Shown here: positions 42,493 through 49,595 of the stretch, piece after piece
Layout of the letters: every line of letters starts with the position of its first letter
How positions within the stretch are numbered: position 1 is the first letter of the stretch
DNA from: Pseudomonas bharatica CSV86
GTDB lineage: Bacteria > Pseudomonadota > Gammaproteobacteria > Pseudomonadales > Pseudomonadaceae
Assembly: GCF_000319305.2 (NCBI RefSeq)
Contig: NZ_AMWJ02000004.1
Span: forward strand, 310,001 to 374,000
Direction: 5' to 3'
DNA length: 64,000 nucleotides
Position numbers and translations under genes: made by a program
The notes under the pieces: model-generated
The model's input: the letters and a program-made list of their open reading frames with translations, nothing else
The model's database searches: none
Told to the model about the DNA's origin: nothing

Positions 42493-43935
42493 TCAGTCGG
42501 AGAGTTTCGGCAGGCACTCGTCCAGCCGCTTGTACAGCGCACTCTCCGCCGGCCAGTTGCGCAGCAACCGCGCGCGGTCCTTGGCGAAGGCCGGGGCGAA
42601 GCTCATCTGCGTCGCGTGCTGGCTCATGGCGTCCAGGTCGATCAGCGCCCATTGCCCGTCCTGCCAGAACAGGTTGTAGGCCTTGAGGTCGCCATGGCTG
42701 ATGCGCTCGTGGATCAACCGGGCGAGCAGGTTCTGCAACGCTGCCAACTGATCTTCCGGCACCTCGCCGCTTTCCACGTAGGGCGCGAAAGCAGTCATCA
42801 GGTCCGGCCCTTCCAGCCATTCCGTCACCAGGTACGCCTTGCCCCGCAGCCCCAGCGTACGTGTTTCCAGCACCGCCAGCGGTTTTGGCGTGGCGAAGCC
42901 GAGGAACGCCAGGCGATGCCCTTCGATCCATGAATGCCAGGCCCGGCTCGGGCGCCAGAAGCGCTTGAACCAGTGGGCTGCATCCTTGATGTTGTAGCGC
43001 TTGATCACCAGTGGCCGGCCCTGGAACTCGACCCGTGCTACGCTGGCGGCGCCACCGGTCTTGTACAGGTGGCCCTGGTCGATCAGCGCGTCGGCCTGCT
43101 CCAGTACCGGCAGCATCGCCGCCACTTCCGTGCGCGGGATGGCCCGCAGGCCGGAAGCCCCGCGCTCCACCGCGAACAGCGTGCAGTCGCGCCCGGCTTT
43201 TTCCAGGTAGTCCTTCATACGCCAGTGACGCACCTTGTCGATCTGTTTCTGCAATGCTTCCAGCGGCAGGGCGTGCTCGCTGTTGGCCAGCAGGTAGTGC
43301 ACCAGCAGCTCTTCGATGAAGGGTTCCAGGCGCTTGGGCAACTGGGCGAAGAGCACGCCGAGGTTCTGCAATACCTGCTGGCGCGACAACGGCTGCCCCG
43401 GCGTCTCGGCCTTGATGCCGCCACCGTCGATGATGAACAGCTGGCCGTTGTGGCGCAGCAGGTTGTCCAGGTGCAGGTCGTCCTGCCACAGGCCCTTGGC
43501 ATGCAACTGCGCCACGGCAGCCAGGGCTTCGCCGAGCACCAGGCTCTGCGCGTCGCTCAGCGGCGCCTGCCCCTCGACCTCGGCCCAGGCATCGCCCAGG
43601 CTGCGCGAGCCTTCGAGGAATTCGAACAGCAGCCAGCCGCCCTGGCCTTCTTCCAGGCCGTCGGCGAGCAGCAGCGGGGTGGTCACGCCGTTGTCCGCCA
43701 GCAGGCGCACCCCGGCCAGTTCGCGCTGAAAGTGGCGGGCGGCATTGCTGCCGACCAGCAGCTTGGCCAGCACCGGCCTGCCGCGCCAGACACCCGCGCC
43801 GACGTAACGCTGCCCCGGCAGTACCCGCAGCAGGCTGAGCAGTTGCAGTTCAGCGCTGCCGGCAGCATCGGCCAGAGTGATGCCCAGGGGCAATTGCGGG
43901 GTACGGCCGGCATCCTTGAGTTCAGACAGGCGCAT
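42493..43935 (-). CDS. LPS core kinase-like protein with two kinase domains (PA5006-like)
   Basis: A 480-residue protein with two RIO/LPS-kinase-like domains. The first has LHAKGLWQDDLHLDNLLRHNGQLFIIDGG near residue 150 and the second has LIHERISHGDLKAYNLFWQDGQWALIDLD near 420. Both keep the catalytic Asp (DDLH..N and HGDL..N). It is the last gene of the overlapping minus-strand LPS core cluster and matches the position of PA5006 in P. aeruginosa. It probably phosphorylates or helps phosphorylate core heptose. Its start touches the stop of the upstream gene at 43935. Confidence 0.82.
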   Translation of the reverse strand: MRLSELKDAGRTPQLPLGITLADAAGSAELQLLSLLRVLPGQRYVGAGVWRGRPVLAKLLVGSNAARHFQRELAGVRLLADNGVTTPLLLADGLEEGQGGWLLFEFLEGSRSLGDAWAEVEGQAPLSDAQSLVLGEALAAVAQLHAKGLWQDDLHLDNLLRHNGQLFIIDGGGIKAETPGQPLSRQQVLQNLGVLFAQLPKRLEPFIEELLVHYLLANSEHALPLEALQKQIDKVRHWRMKDYLEKAGRDCTLFAVERGASGLRAIPRTEVAAMLPVLEQADALIDQGHLYKTGGAASVARVEFQGRPLVIKRYNIKDAAHWFKRFWRPSRAWHSWIEGHRLAFLGFATPKPLAVLETRTLGLRGKAYLVTEWLEGPDLMTAFAPYVESGEVPEDQLAALQNLLARLIHERISHGDLKAYNLFWQDGQWALIDLDAMSQHATQMSFAPAFAKDRARLLRNWPAESALYKRLDECLPKLSD

Positions 43936-44687
43936 CAGCGGGTCTCCTTGTGACGACGGCGGTGCAGCAAGCGTTGCAGCCAGGCCTGCACCAACGAGCT
44001 GTCCGCCGGCTGGTCGAGGTACGCGGCCAGCAGCAGGCGGATCTGCGCCTCGCTCCACACCGGGGCGCGGCGCAGCAGCGGTTCCAGGTCCTTGAGCCGG
44101 TCGCGCTGGCCGAACAGCAGCGGGCGGGTCTTTTCCAGGTCGATCAGCTGCGCGTTCCAGCCGTCGCCGCGTTCGCGCAGGAAGATGTGCTTGGGATAGA
44201 AGCAGCCATGCACCTGCCCGGCACCGTGCAGGGTCCGCGCCAGCTGGCCGCAGGCACGGAGGATGCCGTGGCGCTGGCCATCGTCCAGTTCCTGCCACTG
44301 GCCGAGCAGCAGGTCGAGGTCGGTCCATTCATCGAGGGCGCGGGTCATCAGGATCGCACGACGCTGGCCCTCGACCTTGCGCTCGCCGTAGTACACCGCC
44401 TGCAGGGCCGGGATATGCAGCTTCTGGTAACGGCTGATATTGCGGAATTCGCGGGCGAAGGTCGGCTCGCCGAAGGGGGCGTGCAGGGTATGGGTCAGGT
44501 AGTCGCTTTGGCGCTTGAGGTAGAACCCCTTGCCCTCCAGCTCCAGGCGGAACACGCTGCTCCAGCCACCGCGTCCGGTGTTGGGCTCGTCCACCGCGTC
44601 CAGTTGCAGCGCCCAGAGCTGCTCGAAGCCGTTCAAGCCATGGCGTTCGAGCAGCGCCACGTCGGCACTGGCGACAAAATCACTCAT
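43935..44687 (-). CDS. wapQ: LPS heptose kinase-like protein (WapQ/PA5007-like)
   Basis: A 250-residue Kdo/WaaP-family kinase. A nucleotide-binding lysine region (GGWSSVFRLELEGKGFYLKRQSD) is near residue 45, and the catalytic segment HGCFYPKHIFL plus LIDLEKTRP is near 160-185. The usual catalytic HxD is HGC here, a substitution that may lower or alter activity. It overlaps its neighbours by one and four bases, indicating strict coupling. The gene symbol is by position relative to P. aeruginosa and is moderately certain. Confidence 0.78.
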   Translation of the reverse strand: MSDFVASADVALLERHGLNGFEQLWALQLDAVDEPNTGRGGWSSVFRLELEGKGFYLKRQSDYLTHTLHAPFGEPTFAREFRNISRYQKLHIPALQAVYYGERKVEGQRRAILMTRALDEWTDLDLLLGQWQELDDGQRHGILRACGQLARTLHGAGQVHGCFYPKHIFLRERGDGWNAQLIDLEKTRPLLFGQRDRLKDLEPLLRRAPVWSEAQIRLLLAAYLDQPADSSLVQAWLQRLLHRRRHKETR

Positions 44688-45418
44688 TCACGTCCCTCGA
44701 AAAACTTCACGATGTGGCGGATGCGCTTCTTGTCCGACGCGTTCAGGCGTTCGCGCTGGCGGTATTGCAGGTAGAAGCGCAGGCGCTGGGTGGCGGAAAG
44801 ATGGTACTTCGCCACTTTATCCAGGCACGCCAGGTCCTTGGTGATGCGGTAGCGCAGCATGAAGCCCCACCAGAAGTCGCCGGTGGGGCAGTCGATGAAG
44901 AATAGCGTGCCGTTATCGTCCACCAGGAGGTTGCGCCACTTCAGGTCGTTGTGGGTGAAGTGGTGGTCATGCATCACCCGGGTATGCCGGGCCAGTTGGC
45001 GGCTCAGGTGATCGACCCACTGGCGGTCGCGCAGGCGCGCATCGTTGCGTTCGGCCAGGGCCGAGAGGTCTTCGGTGCGCGGCAGCTCGCGGGTGATCAT
45101 GGCGCCGCGGCCGAAGCTCAGGCCGTTGCGCTCCAGGCCGCAGGCAACCACTTCGGCGGTGGGGATCTGCCATTTGGCGAACTGCTTGAGGTTCTGCCAT
45201 TCGGCCTTGATCCGCGGCCTGCCCAAGTAGCGGCGCAGATGCTTGCCGGCGCCGGTGTAGCGTTTGACGTAGTAGTTGACCCCGTCACGCTCGACGCGGA
45301 TCACTTCGCTCAGCGGATCGCGGGTCAGATGCTCGCCCTTGAGGGCGAAGACCGCGTCAATGCTGCCGAAATCCTCTGCCAGGGCCGCGTACTTCGGCTC
45401 CAGTGTCCAACCCGCCAT
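44684..45418 (-). CDS. wapP: LPS heptose kinase (WapP/PA5008-like)
   Basis: A 244-residue LPS-kinase family protein. Motifs are VNYYVKRYTGAGKHLRRYLG (with the ATP-site Lys), DHHFTHNDLKWRNLLVDDNG and FIDCPTGDFWWGF. HNDLKWRN is the catalytic loop. It overlaps waaP by one base and the next gene by four. It probably phosphorylates the inner-core heptose with WaaP. Confidence 0.83.
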   Translation of the reverse strand: MAGWTLEPKYAALAEDFGSIDAVFALKGEHLTRDPLSEVIRVERDGVNYYVKRYTGAGKHLRRYLGRPRIKAEWQNLKQFAKWQIPTAEVVACGLERNGLSFGRGAMITRELPRTEDLSALAERNDARLRDRQWVDHLSRQLARHTRVMHDHHFTHNDLKWRNLLVDDNGTLFFIDCPTGDFWWGFMLRYRITKDLACLDKVAKYHLSATQRLRFYLQYRQRERLNASDKKRIRHIVKFFEGRE

Positions 45419-46224
45419 CAGAGCGCGTCCCCATACCGTTGCTTGCGCTCATAGAGCTTTTGCGCCTTGCCGTCCAGCCAGCGCAGCAGGCTCGCCTGCT
45501 CGGCCAGGACCTGGCGCAGCGGCTGCCTGAAGTAACCGCGCAGGAAGCGCAGCTTGTCGCGCCGGGTAAGGCCGATGTCCAGCGCCGAGAAGTACAGGGC
45601 AGCCAGGTCCTTGTCGCGCCAGCGCCGGGTGATCCTGTCACGGGTCTGGGCGCGGTGCAGGTCGATGACCGACAGGCGGAAGTCATCCGCCGTCACCGGG
45701 CGGTCGGTGTGCAGGAGGAAGTGGCAGATGTAGCAGTCGCGATGGTTGACCCCGGCGCGGTGCATGCTGCCGGTCATCTTCGCCACCTCGGCGATCAGGG
45801 CGCGTTTGAGGCGCGGCTCGGGCGGCTGCCTGGCCCAGTCGATGCTGAAATCTTCCAGGCTGATGGTCGGTGCCAGCTCCTCGGTGACGATGAACGAATG
45901 CTGGGTCGCCGGGTTGCTGCCGCGCTCGCCGAAGGCCACGGCGGTCATGGTCGGCACGCCGGCTTCATGCAGGCGCTGGATAGCGGTCCACTCCTGGCCG
46001 GCACCGAGCACCGGCAGCTTGGCGCTGAACAGGTTCTTGAAGATCTCGCCCCAGCCGATGCCACGGTGGATCTTGACGAAGAAGCCCTCGCCAGCGACCT
46101 CGGTGCGCAGCGTGCGGCGGCCTTCCAGCTCGCGGTAGACCTCGCCCTGCAGGGCCTCGACCGCCTCGAAGGGGTCGCGTCCGGTCCAGAGCCGCTTGAA
46201 CGGCTCCTTGAGTATCAGTTTCAT
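45418..46224 (-). CDS. waaP: LPS core heptose I kinase WaaP (RfaP)
   Basis: A 268-residue kinase starting MKLILKEPFKRLWTGRDPFE. It has the ATP-site segment EVAGEGFFVKIHRGIGWGEIFKN and the catalytic loop VNHRDCYICHFLL followed by LSVIDLHRAQTRDRIT. This is the classic WaaP pattern. In P. aeruginosa the enzyme phosphorylates heptose I and is essential. It overlaps waaG by four bases. Confidence 0.92.
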   Translation of the reverse strand: MKLILKEPFKRLWTGRDPFEAVEALQGEVYRELEGRRTLRTEVAGEGFFVKIHRGIGWGEIFKNLFSAKLPVLGAGQEWTAIQRLHEAGVPTMTAVAFGERGSNPATQHSFIVTEELAPTISLEDFSIDWARQPPEPRLKRALIAEVAKMTGSMHRAGVNHRDCYICHFLLHTDRPVTADDFRLSVIDLHRAQTRDRITRRWRDKDLAALYFSALDIGLTRRDKLRFLRGYFRQPLRQVLAEQASLLRWLDGKAQKLYERKQRYGDAL

Positions 46225-47345
46225 GAGCGCTCCTGACCGAGGATCACGTCGGCGGCATGCTCCGGCATGCTGTACAGATCGGCGGTTTCGGCGAAGGCCA
46301 GGCCGTTCTGGCCCCAGCTGGCGCGGGCGGCGGGATCTTCGAGCATGCGTTGCAGGTAGCTGTTCAACTGCTCCTGCTCGAAAGGTTCGTCCAGCACCAG
46401 GCCGCTGTCGGCCTCGGCGATGTAATGGGCGTAGCCGCAGACCGCAGTGACCAGCACCGGCAGCCCGGCGACCAGCGCCTCGAGCAGCACGGTGCCGGTG
46501 TTTTCGTTGTAGGCCGGGTGGATCAGCAGGTCGGCGCCGAGCAGGAAACGCGGTATATCGCTGCGTCCCTTGAGGAACTGCACCTGGTCGCCGAGGCCGA
46601 GGGTGGTGGCCTGCAACTGGAAGACCTTGGGATCGTCCTGGCCGATGACCATCAGCCGCGTGCGCTTGCGCAGGGCCGGGGGCAGGGCGGCCAGGGCCTT
46701 GAGGCTGCGGTCGGTGCCCTTGGTCTTGAAGCCGGAACCGATCTGCACCAGCAGCAGGTCGTCCTCGCCCAGCTTGAATTCACGACGGAACCCGGCGCGG
46801 ATCTCAGCGGCATTGGCCGGGGCGCGGCGGTCCTGGGAGATGCCCGGCGGCAGCAGGTGGAAACGTTCTTCCTGGGTGCCGTAGTGCTTGATGAACAGCG
46901 GCTGCTGGACTTCGGAAATCATCAGGATTTCGGTTTTCGCCTCGCGATCGAACACCGCACGCTCGTACTCGGCGAAGTGCCGGTAGCGGCCCCAGCGGCG
47001 GTACAGGCCGCCTCGCAGGGTCTGGGCCTTGTCTTCGAAGCAGCCGTCGGCGGCGTAGTAGACGTCCAGGCCGGGCATCTTGTTGAAACCGATCAGGCGG
47101 TCCACCGGGCGTTTGGCCAGGTCCGCCGCCATCCAGGCGCTGAGCTTTTCATTGCGGCGGTGGTTGAACAGCGCCTTGACCGGCGCCACCAGCACCTCGA
47201 AGCCGGGTGGTACGTCGCCTTCCCAGATCAGGGTGTAGACACGAATCCGGTGCCCGCGGCGCTGGCACTCCAGGGCGATGCGCATGAAGTCGCGCTGCAG
47301 GCCGCCGAAGGGGAAATACTTGTAGAGCACGAAAGCCAGTTGCAT
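46221..47345 (-). CDS. waaG: LPS core glycosyltransferase WaaG (GT4)
   Basis: A 374-residue GT4 glycosyltransferase that adds the first core hexose to heptose II. It starts MQLAFVLYKYFPFGGLQRDFMRI; this ATG (47345) overlaps the waaC stop by one base and is preferred to the longer frame. The nucleotide-sugar site has the E-x7-E pattern within PAYNENTGTVLLEALVAGLPVLVT near the C-terminus. The N-terminal GGLQRDF is typical of WaaG. Confidence 0.93.
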   Translation of the reverse strand: MQLAFVLYKYFPFGGLQRDFMRIALECQRRGHRIRVYTLIWEGDVPPGFEVLVAPVKALFNHRRNEKLSAWMAADLAKRPVDRLIGFNKMPGLDVYYAADGCFEDKAQTLRGGLYRRWGRYRHFAEYERAVFDREAKTEILMISEVQQPLFIKHYGTQEERFHLLPPGISQDRRAPANAAEIRAGFRREFKLGEDDLLLVQIGSGFKTKGTDRSLKALAALPPALRKRTRLMVIGQDDPKVFQLQATTLGLGDQVQFLKGRSDIPRFLLGADLLIHPAYNENTGTVLLEALVAGLPVLVTAVCGYAHYIAEADSGLVLDEPFEQEQLNSYLQRMLEDPAARASWGQNGLAFAETADLYSMPEHAADVILGQERS

Positions 47346-48406
47346 CAACGAACATCCTCGGCCCGCAGCAGCTCGCCCAGCTGGCGCGCTACCCGTTCGG
47401 GATTCAGGCGAGTGAAGCACAGTGGCCACTCACGTTTGAGATCGAACCGGCGCAGGTCCTCGACGCTCGGCTTGTAGTTGCATTTCTTGCGCAGGCAGGG
47501 CGCGCAGGGGAAGTCGCTGGCGACATGCACCTGGGACTTGCCATAGGCTCCGGTCAGGCCCGGGTTGGTCGGGCCGAACAGGGAAACGGTCGGCACGTCC
47601 AGCGCTGCCGCCAGGTGGCCCAGCCCGGTATCCACCGCGACGCAGGCCTTGGCCGACGCCAGTACCCGGGCTACCCCGGCCAGGTTCAGCCTGGGCAGCA
47701 CCCGGGCATTCTTCAGGTCCTGGGCGATGCGCTCGGCGCGGGCTTTTTCCACCGGGTTGCCCCAGGGCAGGCACACGTGCAGGCCGGCCCGGCCCAGGCG
47801 TTCGGCCAGCTGGCGCCAGTACAGCTCGGGCCAGTGCTTGGTGTCCCAGGTGGTGCCGTGGAGAAACACTACATAAGGGGCGACACCGACCTCTTCAAGG
47901 CGGCTGCGGTCCAGGCCGTAGTTACCGATGCCCTCGGGAATGTCGTAACCCAGGGCCAGGGCGAACAGCTGGCGGATGCGCTCCACCGCGTGCTGGCCCT
48001 TGGCAACCGACAGACGGCGGTCGTAGAAGCGGCTGGAGAAACCCTCGCGCGCCGAGTACCGGTCGAGGCCGGCAATTGGCGTCTTCTTCACGTAGCGGGT
48101 CAGCCAGGCGCTCTTGACCAGGCCCTGGGCGTCGATCACCAGGTCGTACTTTTGCTCGCGGATGCGCTTCTTGAACTGGCGCCACTCGCCATTCCTGAAG
48201 GTCTGCCAGAGGTTCTTGCGCCAGCGGCGGATGGCCACCGGGATCACCTGGTCCACTGCCGGATGCCAGGTCGGGATCTCGGCGAAGCCTTCTTCCACCA
48301 CCCAGTCGAAGCGGATGCCCGGGATGGCGTGGGCCGCATCGGTCAATGCCGGCAGGGCGTGGATCACATCGCCGAGGGATGAGGTCTTGATCAGCAGAAC
48401 CCGCAC
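47345..48406 (-). CDS. waaC: LPS heptosyltransferase I WaaC (GT9)
   Basis: A 353-residue GT9 enzyme adding heptose I to Kdo. It starts MRVLLIKTSSLGDVIHALPALTDA, has VVEEGFAEIPTWHP and the ADP-heptose site with AVDTGLGHLAAALDVPTVSLFGPTNP. It follows waaF with no gap (start 48406, waaF ends 48407). Confidence 0.94.
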   Translation of the reverse strand: MRVLLIKTSSLGDVIHALPALTDAAHAIPGIRFDWVVEEGFAEIPTWHPAVDQVIPVAIRRWRKNLWQTFRNGEWRQFKKRIREQKYDLVIDAQGLVKSAWLTRYVKKTPIAGLDRYSAREGFSSRFYDRRLSVAKGQHAVERIRQLFALALGYDIPEGIGNYGLDRSRLEEVGVAPYVVFLHGTTWDTKHWPELYWRQLAERLGRAGLHVCLPWGNPVEKARAERIAQDLKNARVLPRLNLAGVARVLASAKACVAVDTGLGHLAAALDVPTVSLFGPTNPGLTGAYGKSQVHVASDFPCAPCLRKKCNYKPSVEDLRRFDLKREWPLCFTRLNPERVARQLGELLRAEDVR

Positions 48407-49453
48407 TTAATCAACCTCGGTGATATCGACCAGCGCCGGGCCGTCGAGTCGTTGCAGGGCGCCGTTGACCGCACCCGGTTCGAGCAGGCGCAGGCAGTTG
48501 TAATGGCCATAGCGGCAGGTGCGGTCGAAGCACGGGCTGCACTCGATGCCCAGGCGCACTACTTCCACCTGGTCGGCCAGGGGCGGGGTGAAGCCCGGCG
48601 AGGTGGAGCCGTACACCGCCACCAGCGGGCGGTTCAGCGCGGCAGCGACGTGCATCAGGCCGGAGTCGTTGGACACCACCGCGTCGGCGCAGGACAGCAG
48701 GTCGATGGCCTCGGCCAGGGAGGTTTCGCCGGCGAGGTTCACGGATTCTTCGCGGAACCCCGGGATCAGGCGCTCGCGGATCTGCTCGCCGACCGGGTGG
48801 TCGTTCTTCGAACCGAACAGCCAGACCTGCCAGCCTTCGCGGATTTTCGCCTCGGCGACCTTGGCGTAGTGCTCGGCAGGCCATTTCTTCGCTTCGCCGA
48901 ACTCGGCGCCGGGGCACAGGGCCAGGACCGGGCGATCCAGCTCCAGGCCGAACTTGGCCAGGGCGGTGTCGCGGCTGGCGGCTTCGATCTGCAGGGCCGG
49001 GCGCGGATACGGCTGCGGCAGATCGCTGCCGGCCGGGTATGCGAGGGCCATGAAGCGCTCGATCATCAGCGGGTAGCGCTCTTTATCCAGGCGACGCACG
49101 TCGTTGAGCAGGCCGTAGCGGAATTCGCCACGCCAGCCGGTGCGCTTGGGGATTTTCGCGAAGAACGGCACCAGTGCCGATTTCAGCGAGTTGGGCAGGA
49201 GGATCGCCTGGTCGTACTGGCCGACCAGCGACTTGCCGATGCGCCGACGGGTGGCGAGGTCGAGCACGCCATGGCCGAGCGGGAAGCTCAAGGCCTGGCG
49301 AACCTGCGGCATGCGTTCGAGGATCGGCCGGCTCCATTCGGGCGCCAGCACGTCGATCACGCAATCGGCGTGACGCTGCTTCAGGACCTGGAACAGCGTC
49401 TGCGCCATTACCATGTCGCCCACCCAACTGGGCCCTATGATCAAAATTCTCAT
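48407..49453 (-). CDS. waaF: LPS heptosyltransferase II WaaF (GT9)
   Basis: A 348-residue GT9 enzyme adding heptose II. It starts MRILIIGPSWVGDMVMAQTLFQVLKQ and has LCPGAEFGEAKKWPAEHYAKVA and VSNDSGLMHVAAALNRPLVAVYGSTSP. It heads the LPS core operon. In P. aeruginosa ilvE lies between waaF and glnE, as I recall; here the two are 142 bases apart with no ilvE. Confidence 0.94.
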   Translation of the reverse strand: MRILIIGPSWVGDMVMAQTLFQVLKQRHADCVIDVLAPEWSRPILERMPQVRQALSFPLGHGVLDLATRRRIGKSLVGQYDQAILLPNSLKSALVPFFAKIPKRTGWRGEFRYGLLNDVRRLDKERYPLMIERFMALAYPAGSDLPQPYPRPALQIEAASRDTALAKFGLELDRPVLALCPGAEFGEAKKWPAEHYAKVAEAKIREGWQVWLFGSKNDHPVGEQIRERLIPGFREESVNLAGETSLAEAIDLLSCADAVVSNDSGLMHVAAALNRPLVAVYGSTSPGFTPPLADQVEVVRLGIECSPCFDRTCRYGHYNCLRLLEPGAVNGALQRLDGPALVDITEVD

Positions 49454-49472
49454 GCTTTATCCAGAAACGATC

Positions 49473-49513
49473 AGGGAGGCTGCAGCCTGTCTTGCAACAG
49501 CACTGGCCTCCCT
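49473..49513. other. possible leader hairpin between glnE and waaF
   Basis: AGGGAGGC (49473-49480) and GCCTCCCT (49506-49513) can pair with a 25-base loop. There is no U-tract on the minus strand, so it is more likely a waaF leader structure than a terminator. Confidence 0.3.
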
Positions 49514-49595
49514 TCTTTATATATTCAGGCTCGGTGACAACCGTCCACGACGCTCAGTGTAGGCGGGCTTCCTGCCGCCGGGTCCCGATCACGTT

